Source of the DNA: Phenylobacterium sp.
Lineage (GTDB): Bacteria > Pseudomonadota > Alphaproteobacteria > Caulobacterales > Caulobacteraceae
Length of the DNA: 64,000 bases
Assembly (NCBI RefSeq): GCF_030693405.1
Contig: NZ_JAUYAW010000009.1
Location: 1 to 64,000 of the forward strand
Reading direction: 5' to 3'
The notes under the pieces: generated by a model
Databases searched by the model: none
Told to the model about the DNA's origin: nothing
The model's input: only the letters and a program-made list of their open reading frames with translations
Shown: positions 34,153 through 41,809 of the stretch, in pieces
How the letters are laid out: each line of letters starts with the position of its first letter
Numbering within the stretch: position 1 is the first letter of the stretch
Made by a program: the position numbers and the translations under genes

Positions 34153-35802
34153 TCAGTTGGCGCCTTCGAGCAGGCGTCGGGCGATGACCTGAGCCTGAAT
34201 CTCGCCGGCGCCCTCGAAGATGTTCAGGATGCGGGCGTCGGCCAGCAGCCGGCTGACCGGCTGTTCCACTGCAAAGCCGGTTCCCCCATGGATCTGCAGG
34301 GCGTTGTCAGCGCAGGCCCAGGCGATGCGGGCCGCCGTCAGCTTGGCCATGCCGGCCTCAAGGTCGCAGCGCCGCCCCGCATCCTTGGCCCGGGCCGAGT
34401 ACCAGGCCAGGCGCCTCGCCCCGAGGATCTCGGCGGCCATCATGGCGAGCTTGTCGGAAACCCGAGGGAAGTGGGTGAGGGACTGGCCGAACTGCCGACG
34501 CGACAGGCCATAGTCCAGGGCCAGGTCCAGGGCGTTCTGGGCCACGCCGATGGCCCGGGCGGCGGTCTGGATCCGGGCCGACTCGAAGGTCGCCATCAGT
34601 TGGCTGAAGCCTTGTCCCTCCCGGCCGCCCAGCAGATCGGCCTCCGGCGCCGCGAAACCGTCGAAGGCGATCTCGTATTCCTTCATGCCGCGATAGCCGA
34701 TGACGGCGATCTCCCCCCCGCTCATGCCTTCGGCGGGGAAGGGCGCCTCATCGGTCCCCCGCGGCTTGCGCGCCAGCAGCATGGACAGGCCCCGATGGTC
34801 GCGGCTGTCGGGATCGGTGCGCACCAGCAGGGTCATCAGGTCGGCCCGGGCGGCGTGGGTGATCCAGGTCTTGGCGCCGGTCACCTTCCATTGGCCATCC
34901 TGGCGCACAGCCCGGGTGCGCAGGGACGCCAGGTCTGAGCCCGCCTCCGGTTCCGTGAAGACCGCTGTGGGCAGTACGGCGCCCGAGGCGATGGCCGGCA
35001 GCAGCCGCGCCTTCTGATCGTCCGTCCCGTGGGCCAGGATCAGCTCAGCGGCGATCTCCGAACGCGTGCCCAGGGAGCCGACGCCGATATAGCCCCGCGA
35101 CAGGGCCTCGGAGACCACACACATGGCCACCTTGCCGAGCCCCGCGCCCCCATGGGCCTCTGGAAGGGTGAGACCGAACACGCCCAGGGCGGCCAGTTCC
35201 TCGATCAGGGGCAGGGGGATGAGCTCGTCGCGCAGATGCCAGCCATGGGCGTAAGGGGTGATCTTTTCCCGGGCGAAGTCGCAGAACTGCTGGCTGATCG
35301 CCTGATGGGTCTCGTCCAGGCCGCTGGCCTCCAGGGACGGCTGACCCCGGGCGGCCTCCAACAGGGCCACGATGCGGGCCTTGGCTGAAGATGTCGCGTG
35401 GGGGGCCAGCTCGGCGATCAGCGGGGCGAGACGGGCGGAGTCGAAACCGAGGTCTGCGGGGCGGACCATCTCTCCCTGGCTCATGGGCAGGCCGCCGGCC
35501 AGCTGGCTCAGATATTCGTGCGCCAGCAGCAGGGCGGGCCGCAGGCTCGCCTCGTCCAGGGCGCCCGCGGCGGCGAGCTCGCCGGCCCAGGCGGCGGTCT
35601 GGCGCAGGGTCTCCACATAGGCGGCCGCCCAGGCCAGTCCATGGGCCGCATGCTGGCCGGCGTCCAGGGCATGGCGGTCGAGTCGGCCGTCGGGCGAGAA
35701 CCGGACGGTGAGCGCCCCCTTGGCCTCGACGAGGCAGGCCTCGGCGGCCTCTGCGGCGGCCTGCAGGCGGCCTACGGAATCGGTCGGTAGTTCAGGGGTC
35801 AT
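34153..35802 (-). CDS. mcd: Methylsuccinyl-CoA dehydrogenase
   Basis: 549 residues from ATG 35802. Unlike ordinary acyl-CoA dehydrogenases (about 380-430) it has a 160-residue N-terminal extension of helices, as in Mcd of Rhodobacter. The core contains HLRDELIPLPLIEELAALGVFGLTLPEAHGG, AVFTEPEAGSDLASLRTRA, FESARIQTAARAIGVAQNALDLALDYGLSRRQFGQSL, AGMAKLTAARIAWACADNALQIHGGTGFAVEQPVSRLLADARILNIFEGAGEIQAQVIARRLLE; the catalytic Glu is in IFEGAGE. Mcd oxidises (2S)-methylsuccinyl-CoA to mesaconyl-CoA in the ethylmalonyl-CoA pathway for acetate assimilation. Ccr, Ecm and Mch partners are not in the window, so the assignment rests on the sequence alone. Confidence 0.83.
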   Translation of the reverse strand: MTPELPTDSVGRLQAAAEAAEACLVEAKGALTVRFSPDGRLDRHALDAGQHAAHGLAWAAAYVETLRQTAAWAGELAAAGALDEASLRPALLLAHEYLSQLAGGLPMSQGEMVRPADLGFDSARLAPLIAELAPHATSSAKARIVALLEAARGQPSLEASGLDETHQAISQQFCDFAREKITPYAHGWHLRDELIPLPLIEELAALGVFGLTLPEAHGGAGLGKVAMCVVSEALSRGYIGVGSLGTRSEIAAELILAHGTDDQKARLLPAIASGAVLPTAVFTEPEAGSDLASLRTRAVRQDGQWKVTGAKTWITHAARADLMTLLVRTDPDSRDHRGLSMLLARKPRGTDEAPFPAEGMSGGEIAVIGYRGMKEYEIAFDGFAAPEADLLGGREGQGFSQLMATFESARIQTAARAIGVAQNALDLALDYGLSRRQFGQSLTHFPRVSDKLAMMAAEILGARRLAWYSARAKDAGRRCDLEAGMAKLTAARIAWACADNALQIHGGTGFAVEQPVSRLLADARILNIFEGAGEIQAQVIARRLLEGAN

Positions 35803-35876
35803 GGATCGCGCTCCGCCCGGCCTGTCGACGTTCAATCCCGACCCCTATACGATGTAAGCCAAACCTGGGAGCCGCC

Positions 35877-36503
35877 ATGATCACCGTTCACCATCTCAAT
35901 GAGTCCCGTTCGCAGCGCATCCTCTGGCTGCTCGAGGAGTTGGGGGCGGACTATGAGATCAAGGCCTATGCCCGCGATGCGACGACCCGCCTGGCCCCGG
36001 ACGAGCTGCGTGCGGTCCATCCGCTGGGCAAGTCGCCGGTGATCACCGATGGGGACGCGACGATCCACGAGTCGGGCGCCATCATCGACTATCTGATCCG
36101 CCACCATGGGGCCGGCCGGCTGCAGCCCCCGGTGGGGGCGCCCGAATATGAGGACTATCTCCAGTGGCTGCACTATGCCGAGGGCTCGGCCATGCTGCCC
36201 CTGATGCTGCAGATGTACGTCATGCGCCTGGGCGAGGCCGGCGGACCGCTGCACGGCCGGATCGCCAGCGAGATCGACAACCACATGTCCTATGTCGACC
36301 AGGCCCTGGCCGGCCGGGACTACCTGCTGGGCCAGGCCCTGACCGGAGCCGACATCCAGATGAGCTTCGTGGGCGAGGTCGCCCGGGCCTTTGGCCTGCT
36401 GCCGAAATACCCTAACGCCGAGGCTTGGCTCGACCGTCTGCACGCGCGGCCGGCCTATAAGGCGGCCATCGAGCGCGGCGGCCCCTACGCGCTGGGGCGC
36501 TAA
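35877..36503 (+). CDS. Glutathione S-transferase family protein
   Basis: 208 residues. N-terminal thioredoxin-like domain: ITVHHLNESRSQRILWLLEELGADYEIKAYARD (active residue expected at Ser10 or Ser12 of N-E-S-R-S), cis-Pro segment HPLGKSPVITDGDATIHESGAIIDYLI binding glutathione. C-terminal helical domain with LTGADIQMSFVGEVARAFG (N-capping box). Close in style to the Gst1/yeast GTT-like group (S-R-S-Q-R-I-L-W). Detoxification or conjugation, cytoplasmic. Divergent from mcd with a 74-bp gap, convergent with the hydrolase at 36519. Confidence 0.92.
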   Translation: MITVHHLNESRSQRILWLLEELGADYEIKAYARDATTRLAPDELRAVHPLGKSPVITDGDATIHESGAIIDYLIRHHGAGRLQPPVGAPEYEDYLQWLHYAEGSAMLPLMLQMYVMRLGEAGGPLHGRIASEIDNHMSYVDQALAGRDYLLGQALTGADIQMSFVGEVARAFGLLPKYPNAEAWLDRLHARPAYKAAIERGGPYALGR

Positions 36504-36518
36504 GCGACCCGCCGACCC

Positions 36519-37316
36519 CTAGAAGCGGTCGCCGAAGGGATCATCGAGCATCCCGTCCAGGAAGTCGAAGGTGGCGGCCTTGGTCAGGGCGTGGGGAATG
36601 GCCGAGAAGTGGTCGCAGCCCACGACCGTGATTCCGCGCCCGTTGGGAAAGGCTCGGGCCAGGCCGTCCGGATCGCCGGCCCCGTCGTCGCGCTGGCCGG
36701 CCACCACCAGAACCGGCGCCTCCAGCCGGCCCATGGCTTCCACGTCCAGGGGCGGATTCTTCGCCTGAACGAAGGCCGCCAGGGCGCGGCGGTCCTCCCC
36801 CTGCTCATCGGCGAAATGGCGGAAGCTGCGCAGCATCGGATGGCTGATGGTCTCAGGATCCTCGGCCAGCATGGCCTGGCTCATGGCGTCGGTGGGCGCG
36901 CCTTCCACCCGCGGCTCAAGCAGGCGTTCGCCGACGCCCCCCAGGATCAGATGGCCGATCCTGTCGGGGGCGGCCAGGGCGGCCGCCAGAGCCGTCCTCG
37001 CCCCCATGGAATAACCGAACACATCTACGCGCTCGAGCCCCAGATGATCGATCAGGGCGACCACGTCGCCACCCAGGATCTCTCGCCCGTAGGCTTCAGG
37101 ATCATAGAGCTTTTCGCTCTCCCCATGGCCGCGCTGGTCGAGCGCCACGCAACGGGTCCCGCGCCGTTCCAGGGCGGCGTACCAGCCAGTTCGCCGCCAG
37201 CCTTCCTTGCGGTTGGAGGCGAAGCCATGGACCAGGATCATGGTGCGGGCGACGTCGCCCTGGGGCGGCAGATCGTCGAAAGCGATCTCGACGCCGGAAT
37301 TTCGGAATGAGGGCAT
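36519..37316 (-). CDS. Alpha/beta hydrolase
   Basis: 265 residues. Oxyanion motif ILVHGFASNRKEGWRRTGW, a strand VALDQRGHGESEKLYDPEAYG, nucleophile elbow VDVFGYSMGARTALAAALA (G-Y-S-M-G), acid region VLVVAGQRDDGAGDPDGLA and late His VGCDHFSAIPHALT. Complete catalytic triad Ser-Asp-His. Such short proteins act as esterases or C-C/ester hydrolases; no closer assignment is possible. Convergent with the GST gene (15 bases apart). Confidence 0.9.
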   Translation of the reverse strand: MPSFRNSGVEIAFDDLPPQGDVARTMILVHGFASNRKEGWRRTGWYAALERRGTRCVALDQRGHGESEKLYDPEAYGREILGGDVVALIDHLGLERVDVFGYSMGARTALAAALAAPDRIGHLILGGVGERLLEPRVEGAPTDAMSQAMLAEDPETISHPMLRSFRHFADEQGEDRRALAAFVQAKNPPLDVEAMGRLEAPVLVVAGQRDDGAGDPDGLARAFPNGRGITVVGCDHFSAIPHALTKAATFDFLDGMLDDPFGDRF

Positions 37317-37390
37317 TAAAGGCTCGATAACGCAGTTATTCGACTATGGCCCGGAAGCCGCCGGAGAGCGGGTGATGGCAGGAGAGTGGA

Positions 37391-38374
37391 ATGGACGATA
37401 TGCGTCCCGATCAGTCGATCGAGGTCACCATGGACCGGATCGAGCGCGAGGCAAAGCGTGCGGCGCAAGCCAAGGCGGAGCAGGCGCGGTTCGGCGACAC
37501 CGTCGACGGCCGTCTCGGCCCCGCCGCCGAGGCCGAGGCGCTGGCCTCCAGGGTCGCCAGCCTGATCCAGTGCCACCGCGTCCCCTACCGCCCGCGGGAC
37601 TGGGCGACGGTGGCCGCCCGCCCCCGAATCAACATCGTGCGCACCCATGAACGGGAAGCCGAGGCCCGTCAGGCGTTTCACGCCTATCGTCCGGGCTGGC
37701 TGGCCCAGCTGTTCGGTTCGGACCGGGAAAAACGTCGGCAGCTTGCCGCCCGGGTGGCGGAGGCCGCGAGCGAGGACGAGCAGGCCTATCGCGCCGCCTG
37801 GCGGGACGCCCAGGCCCACAATGTAGAGATCGATTTCGCCTGCAAGCTGGCGGAACTCGACATGCGCACGATCAACGAATCCCTCGCCGAGCACACCCGC
37901 CTCGGCGAGGTCTATGGCGCTGTCTCGCGGTTCCGCTTCGCTTCCCCCGCCAAGGGCAGCTTCCAGATCCAGATCGAGGCCCTGGACCTGGCCGAGATGC
38001 CGGCCGAAGAAGCGGAACGCCTGCCCCAGGGCCGGGCGGTGTTCCGCAAGGCCCCGACGGGGCGTCGTCATCAGATGCAGGGCGCCAATGTCTGCGCCGT
38101 GGCCCTGAGGTTCGCCGTCGAGATGCTGGGCTTCCTGCCTCTGGACGCCGTCGAGGTAGTTGTGAACGGCGATTTGCGCGATCCCCAGACCGGGCTCTAT
38201 GAGCGCCATCCGATCCTGCAGCTCACCCTGACCCATACCCAGGCGGCCTCGGCGCCATTCGAGCGGGCCGATCCCATGAGTCTGGCCGCCCAACTGGGCG
38301 CGCGGATCAACTGGAGCATCCAGGGGGGCTTCGCCCCCATCCAATTGATCGGGCAGCCGGCCGAGGCCGCTTAG
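37391..38374 (+). CDS. Hypothetical protein with basic coiled-coil start
   Basis: 327 residues, ATG preceded by GGAGAGTGG. Residues 1-40 are charged and helical (IEREAKRAAQAKAEQARFGD), 110-165 form another charged helix (REKRRQLAARVAEAASEDEQAYRAAWRDA), and the second half looks like a beta-rich globular domain with FRFASPAKGSFQIQIEALDLAEMP, LRFAVEMLGFLPLDAVEVVVNGDLRDPQTGLYERHPILQLTLTHTQA. No signal peptide or membrane helix. Not recognised as a known family; the pattern suggests a cytoplasmic protein with a C-terminal nuclease-like or 'restriction' style fold, but this is guesswork. Convergent with the Rieske gene. Confidence 0.75.
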   Translation: MDDMRPDQSIEVTMDRIEREAKRAAQAKAEQARFGDTVDGRLGPAAEAEALASRVASLIQCHRVPYRPRDWATVAARPRINIVRTHEREAEARQAFHAYRPGWLAQLFGSDREKRRQLAARVAEAASEDEQAYRAAWRDAQAHNVEIDFACKLAELDMRTINESLAEHTRLGEVYGAVSRFRFASPAKGSFQIQIEALDLAEMPAEEAERLPQGRAVFRKAPTGRRHQMQGANVCAVALRFAVEMLGFLPLDAVEVVVNGDLRDPQTGLYERHPILQLTLTHTQAASAPFERADPMSLAAQLGARINWSIQGGFAPIQLIGQPAEAA

Positions 38375-38390
38375 CTGCCGGCGCCGAGCC

Positions 38391-39491
38391 CTAGCTGCGC
38401 CACCGCAGGCGGGCGGGCTCCACCGGATTGACGAAGGCGCGGCCCTCCCGCCGGCTCTGGGCCCATTCGCGCTTGAGCTGCTGGTACCATTTGGCCTGGC
38501 GGTCGGCGTCGTCGATCCACAGCAGGCTCGTGTCGTAGCGCAGGCCCTCGTTCTGCAGGTTCACCATGTCGCCGTCCTGCCGCAGGAAGGCCCGGGCGCC
38601 GGCCGCGATCAGCGGCTGCAGGAACCAGAAGGCCGGATGGTCGGACCAGACGATCTGGGTGATCTGTGTCTGGCTGGCGTTGAGCGGCGTCAGGCAGGTG
38701 AGCGACAGGACCTGGCGCTTGCCCACGGTCACATGCTCCCAGCGCAGGCCTGGGATCCTGAACGTGATCTCCGTCAGCGGCTGGCCGCCGAGGATGGCGT
38801 AGGCTCGGCTGTTCTTGGAGGGCTCATGCCGCACCATGGCGAAGCCAGCCTCCCGGGGCTCGAAGGGCTTGGACTTCTCGTGCTGGCTCTTGGCCGAACG
38901 CCACCACCATTGCTGATGCACATAGGGGCCGTGCGCCGGGTCCATCAGGCCCACCACCGCATGGTCGATATGGGCGTCGAAGGTCATGCGGTCGACCAGC
39001 TTGGGCTTGCCGCCCACGACGCCCGGGAACACCGGCGGATCGATGTCTGGCTCCCCGTCGAACCGGGGATCGGCGCTGATCCAGATGAAGACCAGGCCCT
39101 GGCTCTCGCGCACCGGAAAGCGCCGGACCTTGATCTTGCTGACGTCCATGGCCTGGTCGGCCACCAGGGAGGGAATGGCGGTGCAGGCGCCGTCCAGGCC
39201 AAAGCGCCAGCCGTGATAGGGGCATTCGACGCTTTCGCGCCCATCGGCCTCGGCGGTCAGCTTGCCGGCCGACAAGGGCGCAGCCCGGTGGGGGCAGATG
39301 TCGCGCACGGCGTAGGCCTCACCCTTACGGCCCCGGCCGATCAGGATCGGTTCGCCCAGGATCTCGAAGCGCTGCAGCTTGCCGGGCTTCAAGTCCGACG
39401 ACAGGGCGGCGAAGTACCAGATGTCGGTGAGAAAGCCCTCACCGAAGCGGGGCCCTTTCGCGGGGGAGGTTTTGCTGTCGCCTTCGGCCAT
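38391..39491 (-). CDS. Rieske non-heme iron oxygenase, alpha-subunit-like
   Basis: 366 residues from ATG 39491 (MAEGDSKTSPAKG); the frame is open 46 codons more but that overlaps the neighbouring gene region. Rieske [2Fe-2S] motif ICPHRAAPLSAG then VECPYHGWRF (C-x-H ... C-x-x-H), and a catalytic domain with the mononuclear iron site HAVVGLMDPAHGPYVHQQWWW, the D-x-x-H-x-x-x-x-H pattern. Family members hydroxylate aromatic rings, carnitine or steroid-like substrates; the 'TPLNASQTQITQIVW' and FLRQDGDMV segments resemble the KshA/DdmC-type group. Needs a separate reductase, which is not in the window. Starts 37 bases after the GH13 stop on the same strand. Confidence 0.88.
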   Translation of the reverse strand: MAEGDSKTSPAKGPRFGEGFLTDIWYFAALSSDLKPGKLQRFEILGEPILIGRGRKGEAYAVRDICPHRAAPLSAGKLTAEADGRESVECPYHGWRFGLDGACTAIPSLVADQAMDVSKIKVRRFPVRESQGLVFIWISADPRFDGEPDIDPPVFPGVVGGKPKLVDRMTFDAHIDHAVVGLMDPAHGPYVHQQWWWRSAKSQHEKSKPFEPREAGFAMVRHEPSKNSRAYAILGGQPLTEITFRIPGLRWEHVTVGKRQVLSLTCLTPLNASQTQITQIVWSDHPAFWFLQPLIAAGARAFLRQDGDMVNLQNEGLRYDTSLLWIDDADRQAKWYQQLKREWAQSRREGRAFVNPVEPARLRWRS

Positions 39492-39528
39492 GGCGTCTTC
39501 TAGCGGGGCTTTGAGCGCCCCGCACCTG

Positions 39529-41139
39529 TCATGAGGGATGTTTGAGGAACCGGCAGGCATAGGGACCCAGGGCCAGCCCGCCCGGGAGCGCCTCGCAGAT
39601 CCCTGAAGCGACCGGCAGCATCTCGCCACCCGTCAGGCTCGGGTGTTCGGCCCGGGCGGTGCGGCCGCTCATGTTGAAGACGCAGGCCACGGTCTGTCCC
39701 TCATGGCGGCGCAGGAAGGCCAGGATGGGCTCGGGCGTCTCCAGGAATTCGATCTCCCCGTGGGTCAGGGCCCGGGAGGCCTTGCGCAGGGTGATCATCT
39801 GGCGGGCGAAGGCCAGGGTGGACTTGGGATCCAGCTCCTGCCGGTCCACCGCCAGCGGGCGGTGGGTCTCGGCGGCCGGCAACCAGGCCGACCCGTTGGA
39901 GAAGCCCAGATGGGCGGCTTCAGACTGCCAGGGCATGGGGGTGCGCGCGCCGTCGCGGCCCTTGGCGATGGGCCAGTAGAGATCCCCCACCGGATCGCGC
40001 AGCTCGCCGCGAGAGAGTTCGGCCTCAGGCAGCCCCAACTCCTCGCCCTGATAGAGCAGTATGGTGCCGCGCAGGGCCATCAGCAGGGCCAGCATCAGCT
40101 TGGCCACCGGCGCTCCGGCGTCTGGCCCGCCAAACCGGGTCGCGGTGCGGGCGACGTCGTGGTTGCAGAACGAGATGGTCGGCCAGTGGCCCGGATGGGC
40201 GCCCAGGGTCTGGTAGTGGTCCTTGAACACCTGGGCGGCCATCCGCCGCGCCTTCAGCAGGACGAAGGTATAGGCCGAATGCAGCCCCTCATCGGGGGCG
40301 CAATAGGCGCCGCAGCGCTCCTCTTCCTCCGAAAACTCGCCGAAGACGAAACGGTCGGGACCGTGGGCTTCCACCCGGCGGCGGACCTCGTCCAGCAGGG
40401 GGATGTTCTCGGGCAGGTTGGAGTCGAACAGGTGCCGCTGCATGTCGCTGGCGTGGCCCCAGTCGGCCTTGGTGCGCTCGGCCGGCGGGACGGCCGGATT
40501 GTCGGTCAGGGCGTCGTCGTGGAGAAAGGCGTTGGCCACATCCAGCCGGAAGCCGTCAGCCCCACGCGCGAGCCAGGTGTCGAGCACCTTCAGGGCGGCG
40601 TCCTTGGCCTGGGGCTGGCGCCAGTTCAGCTTGGGCTGCTGGCGTAGGAACTTGTGGTGATAGTGCTGGCGCCGCGCCGGCTGGTAGGCCCAGGCTGGGC
40701 CGCCAAAAACACTCAGCCAGTTGTTGGGCGCTGTCCCGTCTTCGGCCGGATCAGCCCAGACATACCAGTCGGCCTTGTCGCCGCCAGCCCCCTCGTCGCG
40801 GCTGGCGGCGAACCAGGGGTGCTCGTCGGAGGTGTGCGACAGCACCTCGTCCAGCAGCACCTTCAGGCCGCGGGCGTGGGCGGCCTCCGTCAGGGCCTGG
40901 AAGTCGGCGACCGAGCCATAGTCGGGGTGAACGTCGTCATAGTCTGAGACGTCGTAACCCCAGTCGCGATTGGGCGAGGGGTGGATGGGAGAGAGCCAGA
41001 TCGCATCGACCCCGAGGCTCTTCAGATAGTCCAGCTTGGCCATGACGCCCGCAAGGTCGCCATGGCCGTCGCCGTCGCTGTCGAAGAAGCTGCGGACGTA
41101 GATGTGGTAGACCACCGCCCCCTTCCACCAGGGGCCCAT
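39529..41139 (-). CDS. Alpha-glucosidase, GH13 family
   Basis: 536 residues. (beta/alpha)8 barrel with all GH13 regions: DEVLSHTSDEHPWF (region I), GFRLDVANAFLHDD with nucleophile Asp (II), VFGEFSEEEERCGAYCAPDEGLH with acid/base Glu (III), and SFCNHDVARTATRF with the transition-state Asp (IV). N-terminus WWKGAVVYHIYVRSFFDSDGDGHGDLAGV is typical of oligo-1,6-glucosidase/GH13_23-type enzymes. No signal peptide, so cytoplasmic hydrolysis of maltose-like sugars. The start is coupled to the clpP stop (TGA-G-ATG), meaning co-translation with that protease gene. Confidence 0.93.
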   Translation of the reverse strand: MGPWWKGAVVYHIYVRSFFDSDGDGHGDLAGVMAKLDYLKSLGVDAIWLSPIHPSPNRDWGYDVSDYDDVHPDYGSVADFQALTEAAHARGLKVLLDEVLSHTSDEHPWFAASRDEGAGGDKADWYVWADPAEDGTAPNNWLSVFGGPAWAYQPARRQHYHHKFLRQQPKLNWRQPQAKDAALKVLDTWLARGADGFRLDVANAFLHDDALTDNPAVPPAERTKADWGHASDMQRHLFDSNLPENIPLLDEVRRRVEAHGPDRFVFGEFSEEEERCGAYCAPDEGLHSAYTFVLLKARRMAAQVFKDHYQTLGAHPGHWPTISFCNHDVARTATRFGGPDAGAPVAKLMLALLMALRGTILLYQGEELGLPEAELSRGELRDPVGDLYWPIAKGRDGARTPMPWQSEAAHLGFSNGSAWLPAAETHRPLAVDRQELDPKSTLAFARQMITLRKASRALTHGEIEFLETPEPILAFLRRHEGQTVACVFNMSGRTARAEHPSLTGGEMLPVASGICEALPGGLALGPYACRFLKHPS

Positions 41140-41140
41140 C

Positions 41141-41746
41141 TCAGACCGCCGTCGCGTTCTCGATGACCTTCGAGACCAGCCCGTACTCGACGGCCTTCTC
41201 GGCGTTCATCCAGAAGTTCCGCTCGGTGTCGGTGACCACCTTGTCATAGGGCTGGCCGGTCTCGCGGGCGATGATGCGGTTGACCCGCTCGCGCATCTTC
41301 ACGATCTCCTCGGCCTCGATCTGAATGTCCGAGGCCTGGCCCCGCACGCCGCCCATGGGCTGGTGCAGCAGGAAGCGGGTGTTGGGTAGGCAGAAGCGGT
41401 TTTCCTTGGTGGCGCCCAGGAAGATGTGCGCGCCGGCGCTCGCCACCCAGCCGGTGCCGATCACCTTCACCTGCGGTCCGCAGTAGCGGATCATGTCGTG
41501 GACGGTGTCGCCGCTTTCCACGTGGCCGCCGGGGGAATTGACGAAGACCTTGATGTCGCCCTTGCCGTCCGAGGCCAGGGCCAGCAGCTGGGCCGAGACG
41601 CGCTCGGCCAGCCGCATGTCGATCTCGCCGAAGATGAGGACGGTGCGCGACTTGAACAGGGCGTTCTGCACCGGCCCGGCGCTCATCGGCATGTCGGGAA
41701 GGCGGCCCTTATCGTCGTCGTCTTCATCTTCGAGACGGAAACCCAT
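41141..41746 (-). CDS. ClpP-like serine protease (variant)
   Basis: 201 residues. Starts with an unusual acidic head MGFRLEDEDDDDKG. The ClpP core is present: VNSPGGHVESGDTVHDMI (G-G oxyanion), catalytic Ser103 in GTGWVASAGAHIFLGA (canonical ClpP has G-x-A-A-S-M-G), His128 in RFLLHQPMGG, and Asp172 in VVTDTERNFWMNAEKAVEYGLVSKVI. So the triad is intact, but the head and the Ser surroundings mark it as a second, divergent paralog instead of the main ClpP. Head regions of ClpP mediate binding to ClpX/ClpA, so partner choice may differ. Co-translated with the GH13 gene downstream. Confidence 0.88.
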   Translation of the reverse strand: MGFRLEDEDDDDKGRLPDMPMSAGPVQNALFKSRTVLIFGEIDMRLAERVSAQLLALASDGKGDIKVFVNSPGGHVESGDTVHDMIRYCGPQVKVIGTGWVASAGAHIFLGATKENRFCLPNTRFLLHQPMGGVRGQASDIQIEAEEIVKMRERVNRIIARETGQPYDKVVTDTERNFWMNAEKAVEYGLVSKVIENATAV

Positions 41747-41809
41747 TACGCTCTCCTAGATTCATCAGTGGGGCGGAACGTGCGACTTGCAGCGCCCCGC
41801 CGCAAGGGG

